In this document: positions 17,684-26,308 of the stretch, piece after piece
Layout of the letters: every line of letters starts with the position of its first letter
Position numbering within the stretch: position 1 is the first letter of the stretch
Source of the DNA: Streptomyces sp. B21-083
Lineage (GTDB): Bacteria; Actinomycetota; Actinomycetes; Streptomycetales; Streptomycetaceae
NCBI RefSeq assembly: GCF_036898825.1
Contig: NZ_JARUND010000002.1
Span: forward strand, 4,712,001 to 4,776,000
Direction: 5' to 3'
Length of the DNA stretch: 64,000 nt
The notes under the pieces: generated by a model
What the model was told of the DNA's origin: nothing
Seen by the model: the letters and a program-made list of their open reading frames with translations, nothing else
Database searches by the model: none
Position numbers and translations under genes: made by a program

Positions 17684-18025
17684 TCAGTCGGTGGCCGCCA
17701 CCGCTTCGTCGACCGAGGTGTGAATCGGGAACACCTTGGTCAGACCGGTGATACGGAAGATCTTCAGAATGCGCTCCTGGTTGCAGACCAGGCGCAGCGA
17801 GCCCTCATGGGCACGCACCCGCTTCAGGCCGCCGACCAGCACGCCGAGCCCGGTGGAGTCGAGGAAGTCGACACCCTCCATGTCGACGACGAGGTGAAAA
17901 CTCCCGTCGTTGACCAGCTCGACCAGCTGCTCACGCAGCTTGGGCGCGGTATAAACGTCGATTTCGCCACCGACCTCGACGACCGTACGATCGCCGACGG
18001 TACGGGTCGACAGGGACAGGTCCAC
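17684..18025 (-). CDS. bldG: Anti-sigma factor antagonist BldG
   Basis: Anti-anti-sigma factor with a single STAS domain of 113 residues. The phosphorylation site is Ser57 in [13 protein letters not shown], identical to the site shown in S. coelicolor BldG, where mutants cannot raise aerial hyphae or make antibiotics. Unphosphorylated BldG binds the anti-sigma factor encoded next door and frees its sigma factor. The 127-base gap to the next gene is small, which agrees with cotranscription. The upstream gap to the divergent helicase gene is only 80 bases, so its promoter is compact or overlaps the helicase promoter. Confidence 0.97.
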   Translation of the reverse strand: MDLSLSTRTVGDRTVVEVGGEIDVYTAPKLREQLVELVNDGSFHLVVDMEGVDFLDSTGLGVLVGGLKRVRAHEGSLRLVCNQERILKIFRITGLTKVFPIHTSVDEAVAATD

Positions 18026-18105
18026 GGATCCTCCAGCACCTTGCTATCGAGCGGTCATCCCAAGGGACACCTCGGCAGAGTCCCCAGGACGGTTCGCCAG
18101 CCGCG

Positions 18106-20580
18106 ATGGCATTCAATCACTTACCGCAGGGCGTGCACGACGCCTTGGGCCCATTGTCCGTCACGCCAGTGACACACTCGATGCCGATGGCCAAGAATCA
18201 CCGATCCGAACGACCCTCGGCTTCCGCCGCCCCGCGACCCGATCCGGGCACCATCCTGGACCGGCTCACCTCGGGCCCGAGCCGGGCTTCGCGCATCACT
18301 CATACGGAGCACTTGCCCCCGCGTGCGGGCCGCCATGCCGTCTGGCCCGACCGGATTCGCGCCGAGGTCGTCGCGGCCGTCCAGGCCGCCGGTATCGAAC
18401 ACCCCTGGGCCCACCAGGCACTGGCCGCCGAGCACGCCCTGGACGGCGACAACGTGATCGTCGCCACAGGTACCGCCTCGGGCAAGTCGCTCGCGTACCT
18501 CGTGCCGGTCCTCTCCTGCCTTCTGGACGGCTCCGAGGCGCCCAACGGCCGCGGGGCGACCGCCCTGTACCTCGCCCCGACCAAAGCCCTCGCAGCCGAC
18601 CAGCGGCGTTCGGTGAAGGAACTTTCACAACCTTTGGGAAACGCGGTACGCCCGGCCGTGTACGACGGCGACACTCCCGTCGAGGAACGCGAATGGGTCC
18701 GCCAGTACGCGAACTACGTCCTCACCAACCCGGACATGCTGCACCGGGGGATACTCCCGTCCCACCCCCGCTGGGCCTCCTTCCTGAAGTCGCTGAAGTA
18801 CGTCGTCATCGACGAGTGCCACACCTACCGCGGTGTCTTCGGCTCCCACGTCGCCCAGGTCCTGCGTCGGCTGCGCCGCCTGTGCGCCCGCTACGGCGCC
18901 TCCCCCGTCTTCCTGCTCGCCTCCGCCACGGCCGCCGAGCCGTCCGTCGCGGCGGGCCGTCTGACGGGCCTCCCGGTGGTCGAGGTCGCGGACGACGCCT
19001 CACCGCGTGGTGAACTGGTGTTCGCCCTCTGGGAGCCCCCGCTCACCGAACTGCACGGCGAGAAAGGCGCGCCCGTCCGCCGTACGGCCACCGCCGAGAC
19101 GGCCGACCTGCTGACCGACCTCACCGTCCAGGGCGTGCGCTCGGTGGCCTTCGTACGCTCCCGGCGCGGCGCCGAGCTGATCGCGGTGATCGCCCAGGAA
19201 AGGTTGGCCGAGGTCGACCGCTCACTGGCCCGGCGGGTGGCCGCGTATCGCGGCGGCTACCTCCCCGAGGAGCGCAGAGCCCTCGAACAGGCCCTCCACT
19301 CCGGCGAACTCCTCGGCCTCGCCGCCACCACCGCCCTCGAACTCGGCATCGACGTCTCCGGGTTGGACGCCGTCGTCATCGCCGGCTATCCGGGCACCCG
19401 CGCCTCCCTGTGGCAGCAGGCGGGCCGCGCCGGACGTGCCGGACAGGGCGCGCTGGCGATCCTGGTCGCCCGCGACGACCCGCTGGACACGTTTCTCGTC
19501 CACCATCCGGAGGCCCTGTTCGACCAGCCGGTCGAGTCGACGGTCCTCGACCCGGACAACCCGTACGTCCTGGCCCCGCACCTGTGCGCGGCGGCGGCCG
19601 AATCGCCCCTGGTCGAAGAGGATCTGGCGCTCTTCGGCCCCGAAACCGCCGCCCTGCTACCGCAGTTGGAGGCCGCGAAGCTGCTCCGCCGCCGAACCAG
19701 TGCCTGGCACTGGACCCGCCGTGAACGGGCCGCCGACCTGGCCGACATCCGAGGAGGTGGCGGCAACCCGGTCCAGATCGTCGAGGAGGGCACGGGACGG
19801 CTGCTCGGCACTGTCGACGCGGGCGCCGCGCACACGGCCGTGCACGAGGGCGCTGTCCACCTCCACCAGGGCCGCACCTATCTGGTCCGCTCCCTCGACC
19901 TGGCGGACTCGGTCGCCCTGGTCGAGGAGGCGAACCCGCCGTATTCGACGGTCGCCCGCGACACGACGTCCATCGCCGTCCTGGAGACCGACGTCGAGAT
20001 CCCCTGGGGCGACGGCCGCCTCTGCTACGGCTCCGTCGAGGTCACCAACCAGGTCGTCTCCTTCCTGCGCCGGCGGGTCATCACCGGTGAAGTCCTGGGC
20101 GAGACGAAGCTCGACCTCCCTCCTCGTACGCTGCGCACCCGTGCCGTGTGGTGGACGGTCACCGAGGACCAGCTCGACGCCGCCCGCATCATCCCGGAGA
20201 TCCTCGGCGGCGCCCTGCACGCCGCCGAGCACGCGTCGATCGGCATGCTGCCCCTGTTCGCGACCTGCGACCGCTGGGACATCGGCGGCGTCTCCGTCCC
20301 GCTCCACCCGGACACCCTCCTCCCGACGGTCTTCGTGTACGACGGCCACCCGGGCGGCGCCGGCTTCGCGGAGCGCGCCTTCCACACGGCCCGCTCCTGG
20401 CTGACGGCCACCCGGCAGGCCATCGCCTCCTGCGAGTGCGAGGCCGGCTGCCCGTCCTGCATCCAGTCCCCCAAGTGCGGCAACGGCAACGAGCCCTTGC
20501 ACAAACGCGGCGCTGTGCGGTTGCTGACGGTTCTGCTGCAGGGGGCGCCGGAGGAGAAGCCTCCGGACGAGAAGGGCTGA
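18106..20580 (+). CDS. DExH-box helicase with DUF1998 zinc-binding C-terminus
   Basis: Superfamily 2 helicase of the Hrq1/YprA type. Motif I is ATGTASGKS near residue 120, motif II is DECH near 236, and motif VI is QQAGRAGRAGQ. The C-terminal domain ends in four clustered cysteines, CECEAGCPSCIQSPKCGNG (about 776-794), typical of DUF1998 and metal binding. At 824 residues it has family length. It is divergent from bldG. Conserved in mycobacteria at the same place (Rv3649). DNA repair is the inferred role from family members. Confidence 0.9.
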   Translation: MAFNHLPQGVHDALGPLSVTPVTHSMPMAKNHRSERPSASAAPRPDPGTILDRLTSGPSRASRITHTEHLPPRAGRHAVWPDRIRAEVVAAVQAAGIEHPWAHQALAAEHALDGDNVIVATGTASGKSLAYLVPVLSCLLDGSEAPNGRGATALYLAPTKALAADQRRSVKELSQPLGNAVRPAVYDGDTPVEEREWVRQYANYVLTNPDMLHRGILPSHPRWASFLKSLKYVVIDECHTYRGVFGSHVAQVLRRLRRLCARYGASPVFLLASATAAEPSVAAGRLTGLPVVEVADDASPRGELVFALWEPPLTELHGEKGAPVRRTATAETADLLTDLTVQGVRSVAFVRSRRGAELIAVIAQERLAEVDRSLARRVAAYRGGYLPEERRALEQALHSGELLGLAATTALELGIDVSGLDAVVIAGYPGTRASLWQQAGRAGRAGQGALAILVARDDPLDTFLVHHPEALFDQPVESTVLDPDNPYVLAPHLCAAAAESPLVEEDLALFGPETAALLPQLEAAKLLRRRTSAWHWTRRERAADLADIRGGGGNPVQIVEEGTGRLLGTVDAGAAHTAVHEGAVHLHQGRTYLVRSLDLADSVALVEEANPPYSTVARDTTSIAVLETDVEIPWGDGRLCYGSVEVTNQVVSFLRRRVITGEVLGETKLDLPPRTLRTRAVWWTVTEDQLDAARIIPEILGGALHAAEHASIGMLPLFATCDRWDIGGVSVPLHPDTLLPTVFVYDGHPGGAGFAERAFHTARSWLTATRQAIASCECEAGCPSCIQSPKCGNGNEPLHKRGAVRLLTVLLQGAPEEKPPDEKG

Positions 20581-20594
20581 GGCCGGGGCTCGCC

Positions 20595-21020
20595 TCACGG
20601 AGGCGGCTCGGTCGGTCCCAGTGGGCCGGCGGGTCCCGGCGGCCCCGCCCTCGACCGCACCTCCGCCCCGAACAGGCCCCGTCCCGCTGCCACTGTCAGG
20701 TCCGACGTCTCGCCCACCATGGCGCACCGAACGAGCCGGGCACCCTGGGCCGCGGCCACCCGGTCCGCCCGCGCACAGGCCTCCGAGGCACCCTCCGTCC
20801 AGTGGTCCGCCGCCGCGAGCGCCGCCAGATCCGCACCGGCGGCGGCCCGATGCCGGGCCACAGCGGCCTGCCCCATGGCGAGCACCACGCCGAACACCAC
20901 GCACAGGACGGCGATGGCACCCACGCTCCACACAGTCGCGGAGCCACGGTCGGAACGGAGCAGGCGGGAGGAAACGGTTCCGACCAGTCGCCCGCGGCCG
21001 CCGATTCCCAGGTGTCTCAT
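20595..21020 (-). CDS. TadE/TadF-like pseudopilin (Rv3654c/Rv3655c type)
   Basis: A 141-residue protein with one N-terminal transmembrane helix (about residues 33-52) after RSDRGSATVW. The mature region has several Asp/Ala-rich helices and two Cys, then a Gly/Pro tail. It resembles the actinobacterial TadE-like proteins encoded near the helicase. The prepilin peptidase Glu at +5 is absent (RGSATVW), so processing is doubtful. The ATG at 21020 overlaps the upstream TadE stop by four bases (ATGA), showing translational coupling. It is last in the tad operon. Confidence 0.8.
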   Translation of the reverse strand: MRHLGIGGRGRLVGTVSSRLLRSDRGSATVWSVGAIAVLCVVFGVVLAMGQAAVARHRAAAGADLAALAAADHWTEGASEACARADRVAAAQGARLVRCAMVGETSDLTVAAGRGLFGAEVRSRAGPPGPAGPLGPTEPPP

Positions 21021-21373
21021 GGGCCCGCCCCCACCGTCTCCTCCGCCAACGCCACCGCTTCGTGCGCCACATCGACGCTGAGACCGCCGAGCCCCGGCGG
21101 CTGGGCCACCACCTCCACGCGCACGAGGTCGCCCTCTCTGGTGACGGTGACCTCCGCCCCGCGCGGGGCCGCGCCGCGAGCCACCTCGGCGACCGTGCCG
21201 GGCGGGTCCTGCCGGGCGGCGGCCCGGGCACCGACCCGGGCCGCGTCCACGCACTGGATCTGCGCGGCGGCGACGAGCAGGGCCCAGACCAGCGCCATCG
21301 AGAACAGCACCAGAGCCGGCAGCACCACGGCCGCCTCGGCGGTCACGAACCCCCGGTCCCGGAATCGCCCCAC
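21017..21373 (-). CDS. tadE: TadE family pseudopilin
   Basis: Minor pilin-like subunit of the Tad/Flp pilus. The lead RFRDRGFVTAEAAVVLP has a prepilin-like cleavage motif, Gly then four residues then Glu, followed by a 20-residue hydrophobic helix. The C-terminal part is beta-rich, with a TVTREGDLVRVEV-like strand pattern. I chose GTG 21373 because AGGAG lies six bases upstream; an ATG at 21409 is also in frame but would overlap the pilin gene. Coupled by ATGA to the next gene. Confidence 0.83.
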   Translation of the reverse strand: MGRFRDRGFVTAEAAVVLPALVLFSMALVWALLVAAAQIQCVDAARVGARAAARQDPPGTVAEVARGAAPRGAEVTVTREGDLVRVEVVAQPPGLGGLSVDVAHEAVALAEETVGAGP

Positions 21374-21395
21374 ATCCCGCTCCTGGCCAGGGCGT

Positions 21396-21614
21396 TCACA
21401 TTTTGGCATCGAGGGCCTTCTTCACGATGGCCTGCAATTCCGAGCTGACCTGCCCGCTCGTCACCACCTTGTAGAGCACCGCGGCGAACGCCACCGCCGC
21501 GATGATGCCAACGGCATACTCCGAAGTCACCATCCCGGAATCCCGCCGCGTCGCCAGCGCCACACGCGTCCTGCACACCAGGGCACACATCCGCACCCGC
21601 ACCACTGTGAACAT
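21396..21614 (-). CDS. Flp-type major pilin (DUF4244)
   Basis: Predicted pilus structural subunit. A basic leader of about 27 residues ends ATRRDSG; cleavage after the Gly would give a mature protein starting MVTSEY. Glu at +5 followed by Tyr is the Flp pilin hallmark. The mature form has 45 residues with one long hydrophobic helix. GGGAG six bases before the ATG at 21614 supports the start. It lies between the tad platform genes and tadE. No prepilin peptidase gene is present in the window, so one elsewhere must serve. Confidence 0.85.
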   Translation of the reverse strand: MFTVVRVRMCALVCRTRVALATRRDSGMVTSEYAVGIIAAVAFAAVLYKVVTSGQVSSELQAIVKKALDAKM

Positions 21615-21666
21615 CTCAACTCCCGTAAGTTCTCAAGCCCATTGATGGCTTGTTTGTTGTGGGCCT

Positions 21667-21699
21667 GTTGTTGCTGGTTTGTTGTTGCTGGTTTGTTGT
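21667..21699. repeat. 14-bp direct repeats between tadC and the pilin gene
   Basis: GTTGTTGCTGGTTT occurs twice in tandem, then a partial GTTGT. It is low in GC for this genome and lies in the 132-base gap before the pilin gene. It could affect pilin mRNA, but no function is shown. Confidence 0.5.
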
Positions 21700-21746
21700 C
21701 GATCAAGCTCCGTTGATGACCTGCTCCTGAGCACGCGCCCCTCGCG

Positions 21747-22547
21747 TCATCCACCACCCCCGCCCAGCAGCCCGTCGGCCAGCCCCATCACCACGGGCAG
21801 TACGCCGACCGCGATGAAGGCGGGCAGGAAGCAGAGGCCCACCGGCGCGGTGACCATGACGGCCGCCCGCCGGGCCCGTTCCGTCGCCGTACGACCCCAC
21901 TCGGCGCGGGTGTCGGCGGCGAGACGCGCGACGGGCCCTGCCGCCGGGACGCCCGACTCGTCGGCCCGCTCCAGAAGTCCCGCCAGGGGGCCGGCTCCCG
22001 GTGTCGACGCCAACCTCCGCCAGGCTTCGGCCGGTTCGCCGCCGAGCCGTACCTCCGCCGCGCCCCGCGCCAATCGCTCCCCGACCGGTCCAGCCAGCGC
22101 CTCGCCCACCGCCTGTGCGGCGATCACCGGACCGGCGCCGGCCGCGATACACGCCGCCAGCAGATCGGCTGCGAGCGGAAGCTGCCGAGCCGCCTCGGCC
22201 GCGTCGACGGCCTCCGCCGCCGTGCCATCGGCCGTTCGCCGCAGTCGCCACCACCACAGCCCGGCCCCGGCGACCAACCCCACCACTACGCCGGCCACAC
22301 CGCCGACCAGCACCCACCCGCCGCTCACCGCACCCACCACGGGCAGCCACCGCCGTACGGCACTCCGCGCCCCGAACCGCCGTTCCACCGGGGCGCGTTC
22401 CCGCCGCAGTTCCAGCGCGAGCAACCGGGCCAGCCTCCGGCGCACCCGCCGTTCACGCCGTACCGTCCCGATCCACCGCAGCAGCCACCCCAGGGCCAGC
22501 GCGACCCCGAGCAACACCCCCAGCCTGTGGAAAACCTCCGCGCTCAC
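21747..22547 (-). CDS. tadC: Tad pilus inner-membrane platform protein TadC
   Basis: Type II secretion F-domain protein of 266 residues. It has an N-terminal membrane segment, a cytoplasmic helical domain with the conserved AAEAARQLPLAADLLAACIA pattern, and two C-terminal membrane segments (LCFLPAFIAVGVLPVV). With TadB it forms the platform driven by the TadA ATPase. Separated from tadB by 70 bases and in the same direction. Confidence 0.85.
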   Translation of the reverse strand: MSAEVFHRLGVLLGVALALGWLLRWIGTVRRERRVRRRLARLLALELRRERAPVERRFGARSAVRRWLPVVGAVSGGWVLVGGVAGVVVGLVAGAGLWWWRLRRTADGTAAEAVDAAEAARQLPLAADLLAACIAAGAGPVIAAQAVGEALAGPVGERLARGAAEVRLGGEPAEAWRRLASTPGAGPLAGLLERADESGVPAAGPVARLAADTRAEWGRTATERARRAAVMVTAPVGLCFLPAFIAVGVLPVVMGLADGLLGGGGG

Positions 22548-22617
22548 GCCGACTCCCCTCTCCAGCCACCCTCGACAGCCGCACCGAGACGACCCACGTC
22601 ACTCGCTCCGCCGACCC

Positions 22618-23487
22618 TCATGCCGTCTCCGCTCCCCGCACGATCCGCAGGGCCCACCACAGGCCGACGCCTTCCAACACCCCGCCGACCAACAGGCAGC
22701 CCAGCCCGGCGCCGGTGTGCAGCAGCACGTGCAGGGGGTCGGCGCCCAGTGCCGTGCCCAGGACCAGTCCCAGCACCGGCAGGCCGGCGAGCATCACCGC
22801 CGTCGACCGGGCGCCCGCCAACTGGGCACGCAGGTCAGCACGTTGGTCCCGGTCGGCGCGCAGGGCCCCTTCGAGGCGGTCGAGTCCGGCCGCAAGTCCG
22901 GCCCCCTGGTCCACGGCCACCCGCCAGCACGCGGCGAGGCCCAACAGCCCCTCCGCGCCCGGCTGTCGGGCCGCCGCGGCGAGCGCTCCGGGTACGTCAC
23001 CGCCGAACCGGGCGGCCGCCAGCACCGACGCCTGCGCCTCACCGAGCCCGCCGGAGTCGCGTGCCGCCCGCAGCAGCGCCTCCCCCGGCTGCCGCCCGGC
23101 GCGCACCTCACCGGCGAGCGATCCGCACAGCCCGATCACCTCATCGCCCCGCCGCTCCCGTGCCCGGCGGACCTCACCGGCCAGCCTGACCCGGCGCAGC
23201 AACGGCACCCCGGCCGCGCCCGCCAGCGCCGGCACCACGGAGGCGCCCAGCAGCGCCACCACCAGTCCGACGGCCACCGACCACCACTCGGCCCGCAACC
23301 TCGCGCGCAGCCGCCGCAGTCCACCGACCGCCCGCTCCCACGGAGGTGGCCCCGTGCCCACGGCCCCGCCCCCGGCGAGCAGCAACTCCGCCCGCCGTGC
23401 CCCCGGATACCGGCCGCCCAGCAGCCAGCAGACCGACCCCACGCACACCCCGGCCACGTCCATCGCCAACGCTCCCGTCCCCGTCAC
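22618..23487 (-). CDS. tadB: Tad pilus inner-membrane platform protein TadB
   Basis: A type II secretion F-family protein of 289 residues. An N-terminal hydrophobic segment is followed by an Arg-rich linker, paired helices (AVGLVVALLGASVVPALAG), the F-domain, and two C-terminal membrane helices. Its start overlaps the tadA stop by four bases (ATGA class), so it is translationally coupled to the ATPase. Assembly partner of TadC. Confidence 0.85.
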   Translation of the reverse strand: MTGTGALAMDVAGVCVGSVCWLLGGRYPGARRAELLLAGGGAVGTGPPPWERAVGGLRRLRARLRAEWWSVAVGLVVALLGASVVPALAGAAGVPLLRRVRLAGEVRRARERRGDEVIGLCGSLAGEVRAGRQPGEALLRAARDSGGLGEAQASVLAAARFGGDVPGALAAAARQPGAEGLLGLAACWRVAVDQGAGLAAGLDRLEGALRADRDQRADLRAQLAGARSTAVMLAGLPVLGLVLGTALGADPLHVLLHTGAGLGCLLVGGVLEGVGLWWALRIVRGAETA

Positions 23488-24689
23488 GCGCCTTCACTCC
23501 CCTGTCCCTTGTCACCGCCGGCGCAGAGCAGCCCCCGCAACCGCTCCCAGCCCCGCTCGTACGCGAACGCCTCCTCGCCCCACCGCAGCGCCGGCACCGT
23601 CACCACCAGCCCCGACGGGTCCCGCTCCAGCACATGCACCTCGGCGATCCGGCGCCGCCCGGCCCGGTCGCGGACGAGGTGCAGGACGACCGACAGCGCG
23701 GCCGCCAGCTGGCTGTGCAGCGCGGCCCGGTCGAGCCCGGCAGCCGTACCCAGCGCCTCCAGTCGCGCCGGTACGTCCGCCGCGGCATTCGCGTGCACCG
23801 TCCCGCAACCGCTGTGCCCCGTGTTCAGGGCGGCGAGCAGATGCACGACCTCGGCGCCTCGGACCTCCCCGACCGCCAGCCGGTCGGGCCGCATGCGCAG
23901 CGCCTGCCGCACCAGGTCCTGGAGTGTGACCAGGCCCGCGCCCTCCTGGTTGGCGGGTCTGGTCTCCAGGCGCACTACGTGCGGATGGTCGGGCCGCAGC
24001 TCCGCCGAGTCCTCGGCGAGCACGATCCGCTCGCCGGGGCCGACCAGCCCCAGCAAGGCGCTCAGGAGGGTGGTCTTGCCACACCCCGTACCACCGCTGA
24101 TCAGGAAGGACAGCCGTGCGTCGAGCAGCGCCCGCAGCACCCGGTCGCCGCCCGGCGGTACCGTCCCCGCGGCCATCAGCTCGTCCAGGGTGAACGCGCG
24201 CGGCCGTACCACCCGGAGCGACAGACAGGTGCAGCCGACGGCCACCGGGGGCAGTACCGCGTGCAGACGGGTCCCGTCGGGCAACCTGGCGTCGACCCAC
24301 GGGCGGGCGTCGTCGAGTCGCCGTCCGGCCACCGCGGCGAGGCGCTGCGCGAGCCGCCGTACGGCGCCCGCGTCCGGGAACGAGACGGCGGTCAGCTCCA
24401 GTCCGCCGCCACGGTCCACCCACACCCGGTCCGGGGCCGCCACCAGCACGTCACTGACCGACGGATCGGCGAGCAGCGGCTCCAGCGGGCCGGTGCCGAC
24501 CAGCTCCGACCTCAACCGCTCGGCGGCACCCAGCACTTCGGCGTCCCCGAGCACCCGCCCCTGCTCCCGCAGGGCCTGTGCCACGCGCGCGGGCGTCGCC
24601 TCGGCCCCGCTCTCGGCCAGCCACTGCCGTACGCCGTCCAGCAGTCCGGTCGACGCCCCTGGCCCCTCGTCCCAACGTCCGCCGTTCAT
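23484..24689 (-). CDS. tadA: Tad/Flp pilus assembly ATPase TadA (CpaF family)
   Basis: Secretion ATPase that powers Flp pilus assembly. Walker A is SGGTGCGKTTLLSAL; the Asp box is IVLAEDSAELRPDHPHVVRLE; Walker B region is RPDRLAVGEVRGAEVVHLL; and the His box follows in GHSGCGTVHANAA. The N-terminal domain is helical. Its length, 401 residues, is usual. Start at 24689 overlaps the tadZ stop by four bases (ATGA), so tadZ, tadA and tadB are coupled. Confidence 0.93.
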   Translation of the reverse strand: MNGGRWDEGPGASTGLLDGVRQWLAESGAEATPARVAQALREQGRVLGDAEVLGAAERLRSELVGTGPLEPLLADPSVSDVLVAAPDRVWVDRGGGLELTAVSFPDAGAVRRLAQRLAAVAGRRLDDARPWVDARLPDGTRLHAVLPPVAVGCTCLSLRVVRPRAFTLDELMAAGTVPPGGDRVLRALLDARLSFLISGGTGCGKTTLLSALLGLVGPGERIVLAEDSAELRPDHPHVVRLETRPANQEGAGLVTLQDLVRQALRMRPDRLAVGEVRGAEVVHLLAALNTGHSGCGTVHANAAADVPARLEALGTAAGLDRAALHSQLAAALSVVLHLVRDRAGRRRIAEVHVLERDPSGLVVTVPALRWGEEAFAYERGWERLRGLLCAGGDKGQGSEGA

Positions 24690-25792
24690 ACGCTGCCTGC
24701 CTCGGCCAGCGCCCGCTCCCAGAACATGGTGCAGAACCGGGCCAGCGGTCCGCGTACGGCCGCTCCTGGCGGCGCCTTGCCCTCGTGCGGACGGGACAGG
24801 GCCGATTCGACAGGGACCTCACCTGCCAGCGGCAGATTGAGCAGCCGGGCCACCTCGTGGTCGTCCAGCCCCGGCGTGTACGGCCCGCGTACCGCCACGC
24901 GCAGGTCGCGCAGGACCATGCCGACGGCGGACGCCACCCGGCCGGCCGCCGCTACGGCGCGCAGTTCACCGGGGACCACCAGGAGGCCGACGTCCAGTTG
25001 GGCGAGGACTTCCGCGACGCCGTCGTCGATACGGCGCGGGAGGTCGACGACGACAGCGCCGCCGCTCCGTCTGGCCGCGGCGAGTACCGCCCGTACGGCC
25101 TGGGGCGGGACGGACACGCTGTCTCCGCGGTCCCAGCTCAGCACCCTCAGGGAGTGCAGTTTCGGCAGGGACTCCTCCAGGGCGCCGCCACCGACCCGGC
25201 CGCGCGAGGCGGCGAAGGCCGGCCAGCGCAGTCCGTCGGCCGTCTCCCCGCCGAGGAGTACGTCGAGTCCGCCGCCCAGCGGATCCGCGTCCACGAGCAG
25301 GGTGCGCAGTCCCTCGCGCGCGGAGGTGACGGCGAGCGCGCAGGCCAGCGTGGACGCCCCCGCCCCGCCCCGGCCGCCGATGACGCCCACGGTGAGCGCG
25401 GGCCTGCCGACGCCCTCAGCCACATCGGCGATCCGGTCGACGAGCCACTGCTCGCCGTCGGGCAGCATCAGGACGTGGTCGGCGCCGATCTCGACGGCCC
25501 GCCGCCAGACGCCGGAGTCGTCCTGGTCGCGCCCGACCAGTACCACTCCCCGTCGGCGCGCGGCCCCCCGTACCCGTCGTACGGCGTCGTCGCCGACCAG
25601 GACGAGAGGTGCCGCCTCCCAGCCACCGCCTCGCTCGGGCACCCCGTGGTGCACCTCGGGTGTGGCACCGGCCGCCGCGCACAGCCGCAGCAGGTCGTCC
25701 AGCAGGTCGGCGTCCTCGGTGACGATCAGCGGTCCGCTCTGCCGTCCCTCGGCCCCGGCCCGGTCGTTGTCGTGTGTGATGGCTCCCGCCAT
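24686..25792 (-). CDS. TadZ/CpaE-like, septum-site-determining (Ssd) protein
   Basis: MinD/ParA-like P-loop protein that heads the tad operon. The N-terminal 130 residues form an atypical receiver-like domain. The deviant Walker A is GGRGGAGASTLA (residues about 141-152): it has Ala-Ser where true ParA has Lys-Ser/Thr, a common change in TadZ/Ssd. A following DADPLGGGLD is Walker A'. The mycobacterial homologue Rv3660c (Ssd) affects septum formation; TadZ proteins localise the pilus machine. It is first in a seven-gene leftward operon. DnaA-box-like sites lie 150-220 bases upstream. Confidence 0.85.
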   Translation of the reverse strand: MAGAITHDNDRAGAEGRQSGPLIVTEDADLLDDLLRLCAAAGATPEVHHGVPERGGGWEAAPLVLVGDDAVRRVRGAARRRGVVLVGRDQDDSGVWRRAVEIGADHVLMLPDGEQWLVDRIADVAEGVGRPALTVGVIGGRGGAGASTLACALAVTSAREGLRTLLVDADPLGGGLDVLLGGETADGLRWPAFAASRGRVGGGALEESLPKLHSLRVLSWDRGDSVSVPPQAVRAVLAAARRSGGAVVVDLPRRIDDGVAEVLAQLDVGLLVVPGELRAVAAAGRVASAVGMVLRDLRVAVRGPYTPGLDDHEVARLLNLPLAGEVPVESALSRPHEGKAPPGAAVRGPLARFCTMFWERALAEAGSV

Positions 25793-25942
25793 GATTTCCA
25801 GCCCCCTTCGCTATATGCGCGGCCGACGGAATCCGGCCGTACGCGTCCGGCAAACGGAACCGGCCATGAACTCGCCGCGAGCGGGACGCGCTGGAATCAC
25901 GGTGCAGCGAACCCGGAAAACAAGTGGATCTTGATCGAAATC

Positions 25943-26010
25943 TGTGGACAACTCGACGGTTGTGGATATCGGCATCACCCAAACAGGTGAGCATCCTTCG
26001 ACTTTCCACA
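25943..26010. promoter_or_regulatory. Cluster of three DnaA-box-like sites
   Basis: TGTGGACAA (25943-25951) is an exact reverse complement of the Streptomyces DnaA box TTGTCCACA. TGTGGATAT (25961-25969) differs from TGTGGATAA at one base, and CTTTCCACA (26002-26010) is a 7/9 match. All lie in the divergent gap between the tad operon and the HAD gene. Binding is inferred from motif only. Confidence 0.45.
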
Positions 26011-26138
26011 GAGCAGCGCTTCAGCTACACACGGTGACGAGCCTTGGGCATGCGAAAGAGGCGGCCGAAGCCGCCTCGGACGGCACCACGGCCGCGGACA
26101 GTGAGCTGGGGAGGAAAGAAAACCCACCCGGACATGCG

Positions 26139-26171
26139 ACGACCCCCGCCGGGGGGGAGAGCGGGGGTCGT
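26139..26171. promoter_or_regulatory. Hairpin in the tad-HAD divergent gap
   Basis: ACGACCCCCGC and GCGGGGGTCGT form a perfect 11-bp stem around an 11-base loop rich in G. It lies 138 bases before the HAD start. As the flanking genes diverge, it may end a short leader transcript or act as an attenuator; no T-run follows. Confidence 0.4.
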
Positions 26172-26308
26172 CCCCACGGTTCGACTCGGGGGGGGAGGAG
26201 CCGGACCGGGTTAGCACGGTCGCGAACGATCCGTGACTTCCATGGTGTACCCGAGAGCCTTCTCAGGCAAACCCACATGCCACTCCTTAGGCCGAATGGT
26301 GGGCGCCT

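Noticed and set aside
21679..24840. 1053-codon frame opposite the tad operon
   Set aside because: Pro/Arg/Ser/Thr-rich shadow covering four clear genes on the other strand.
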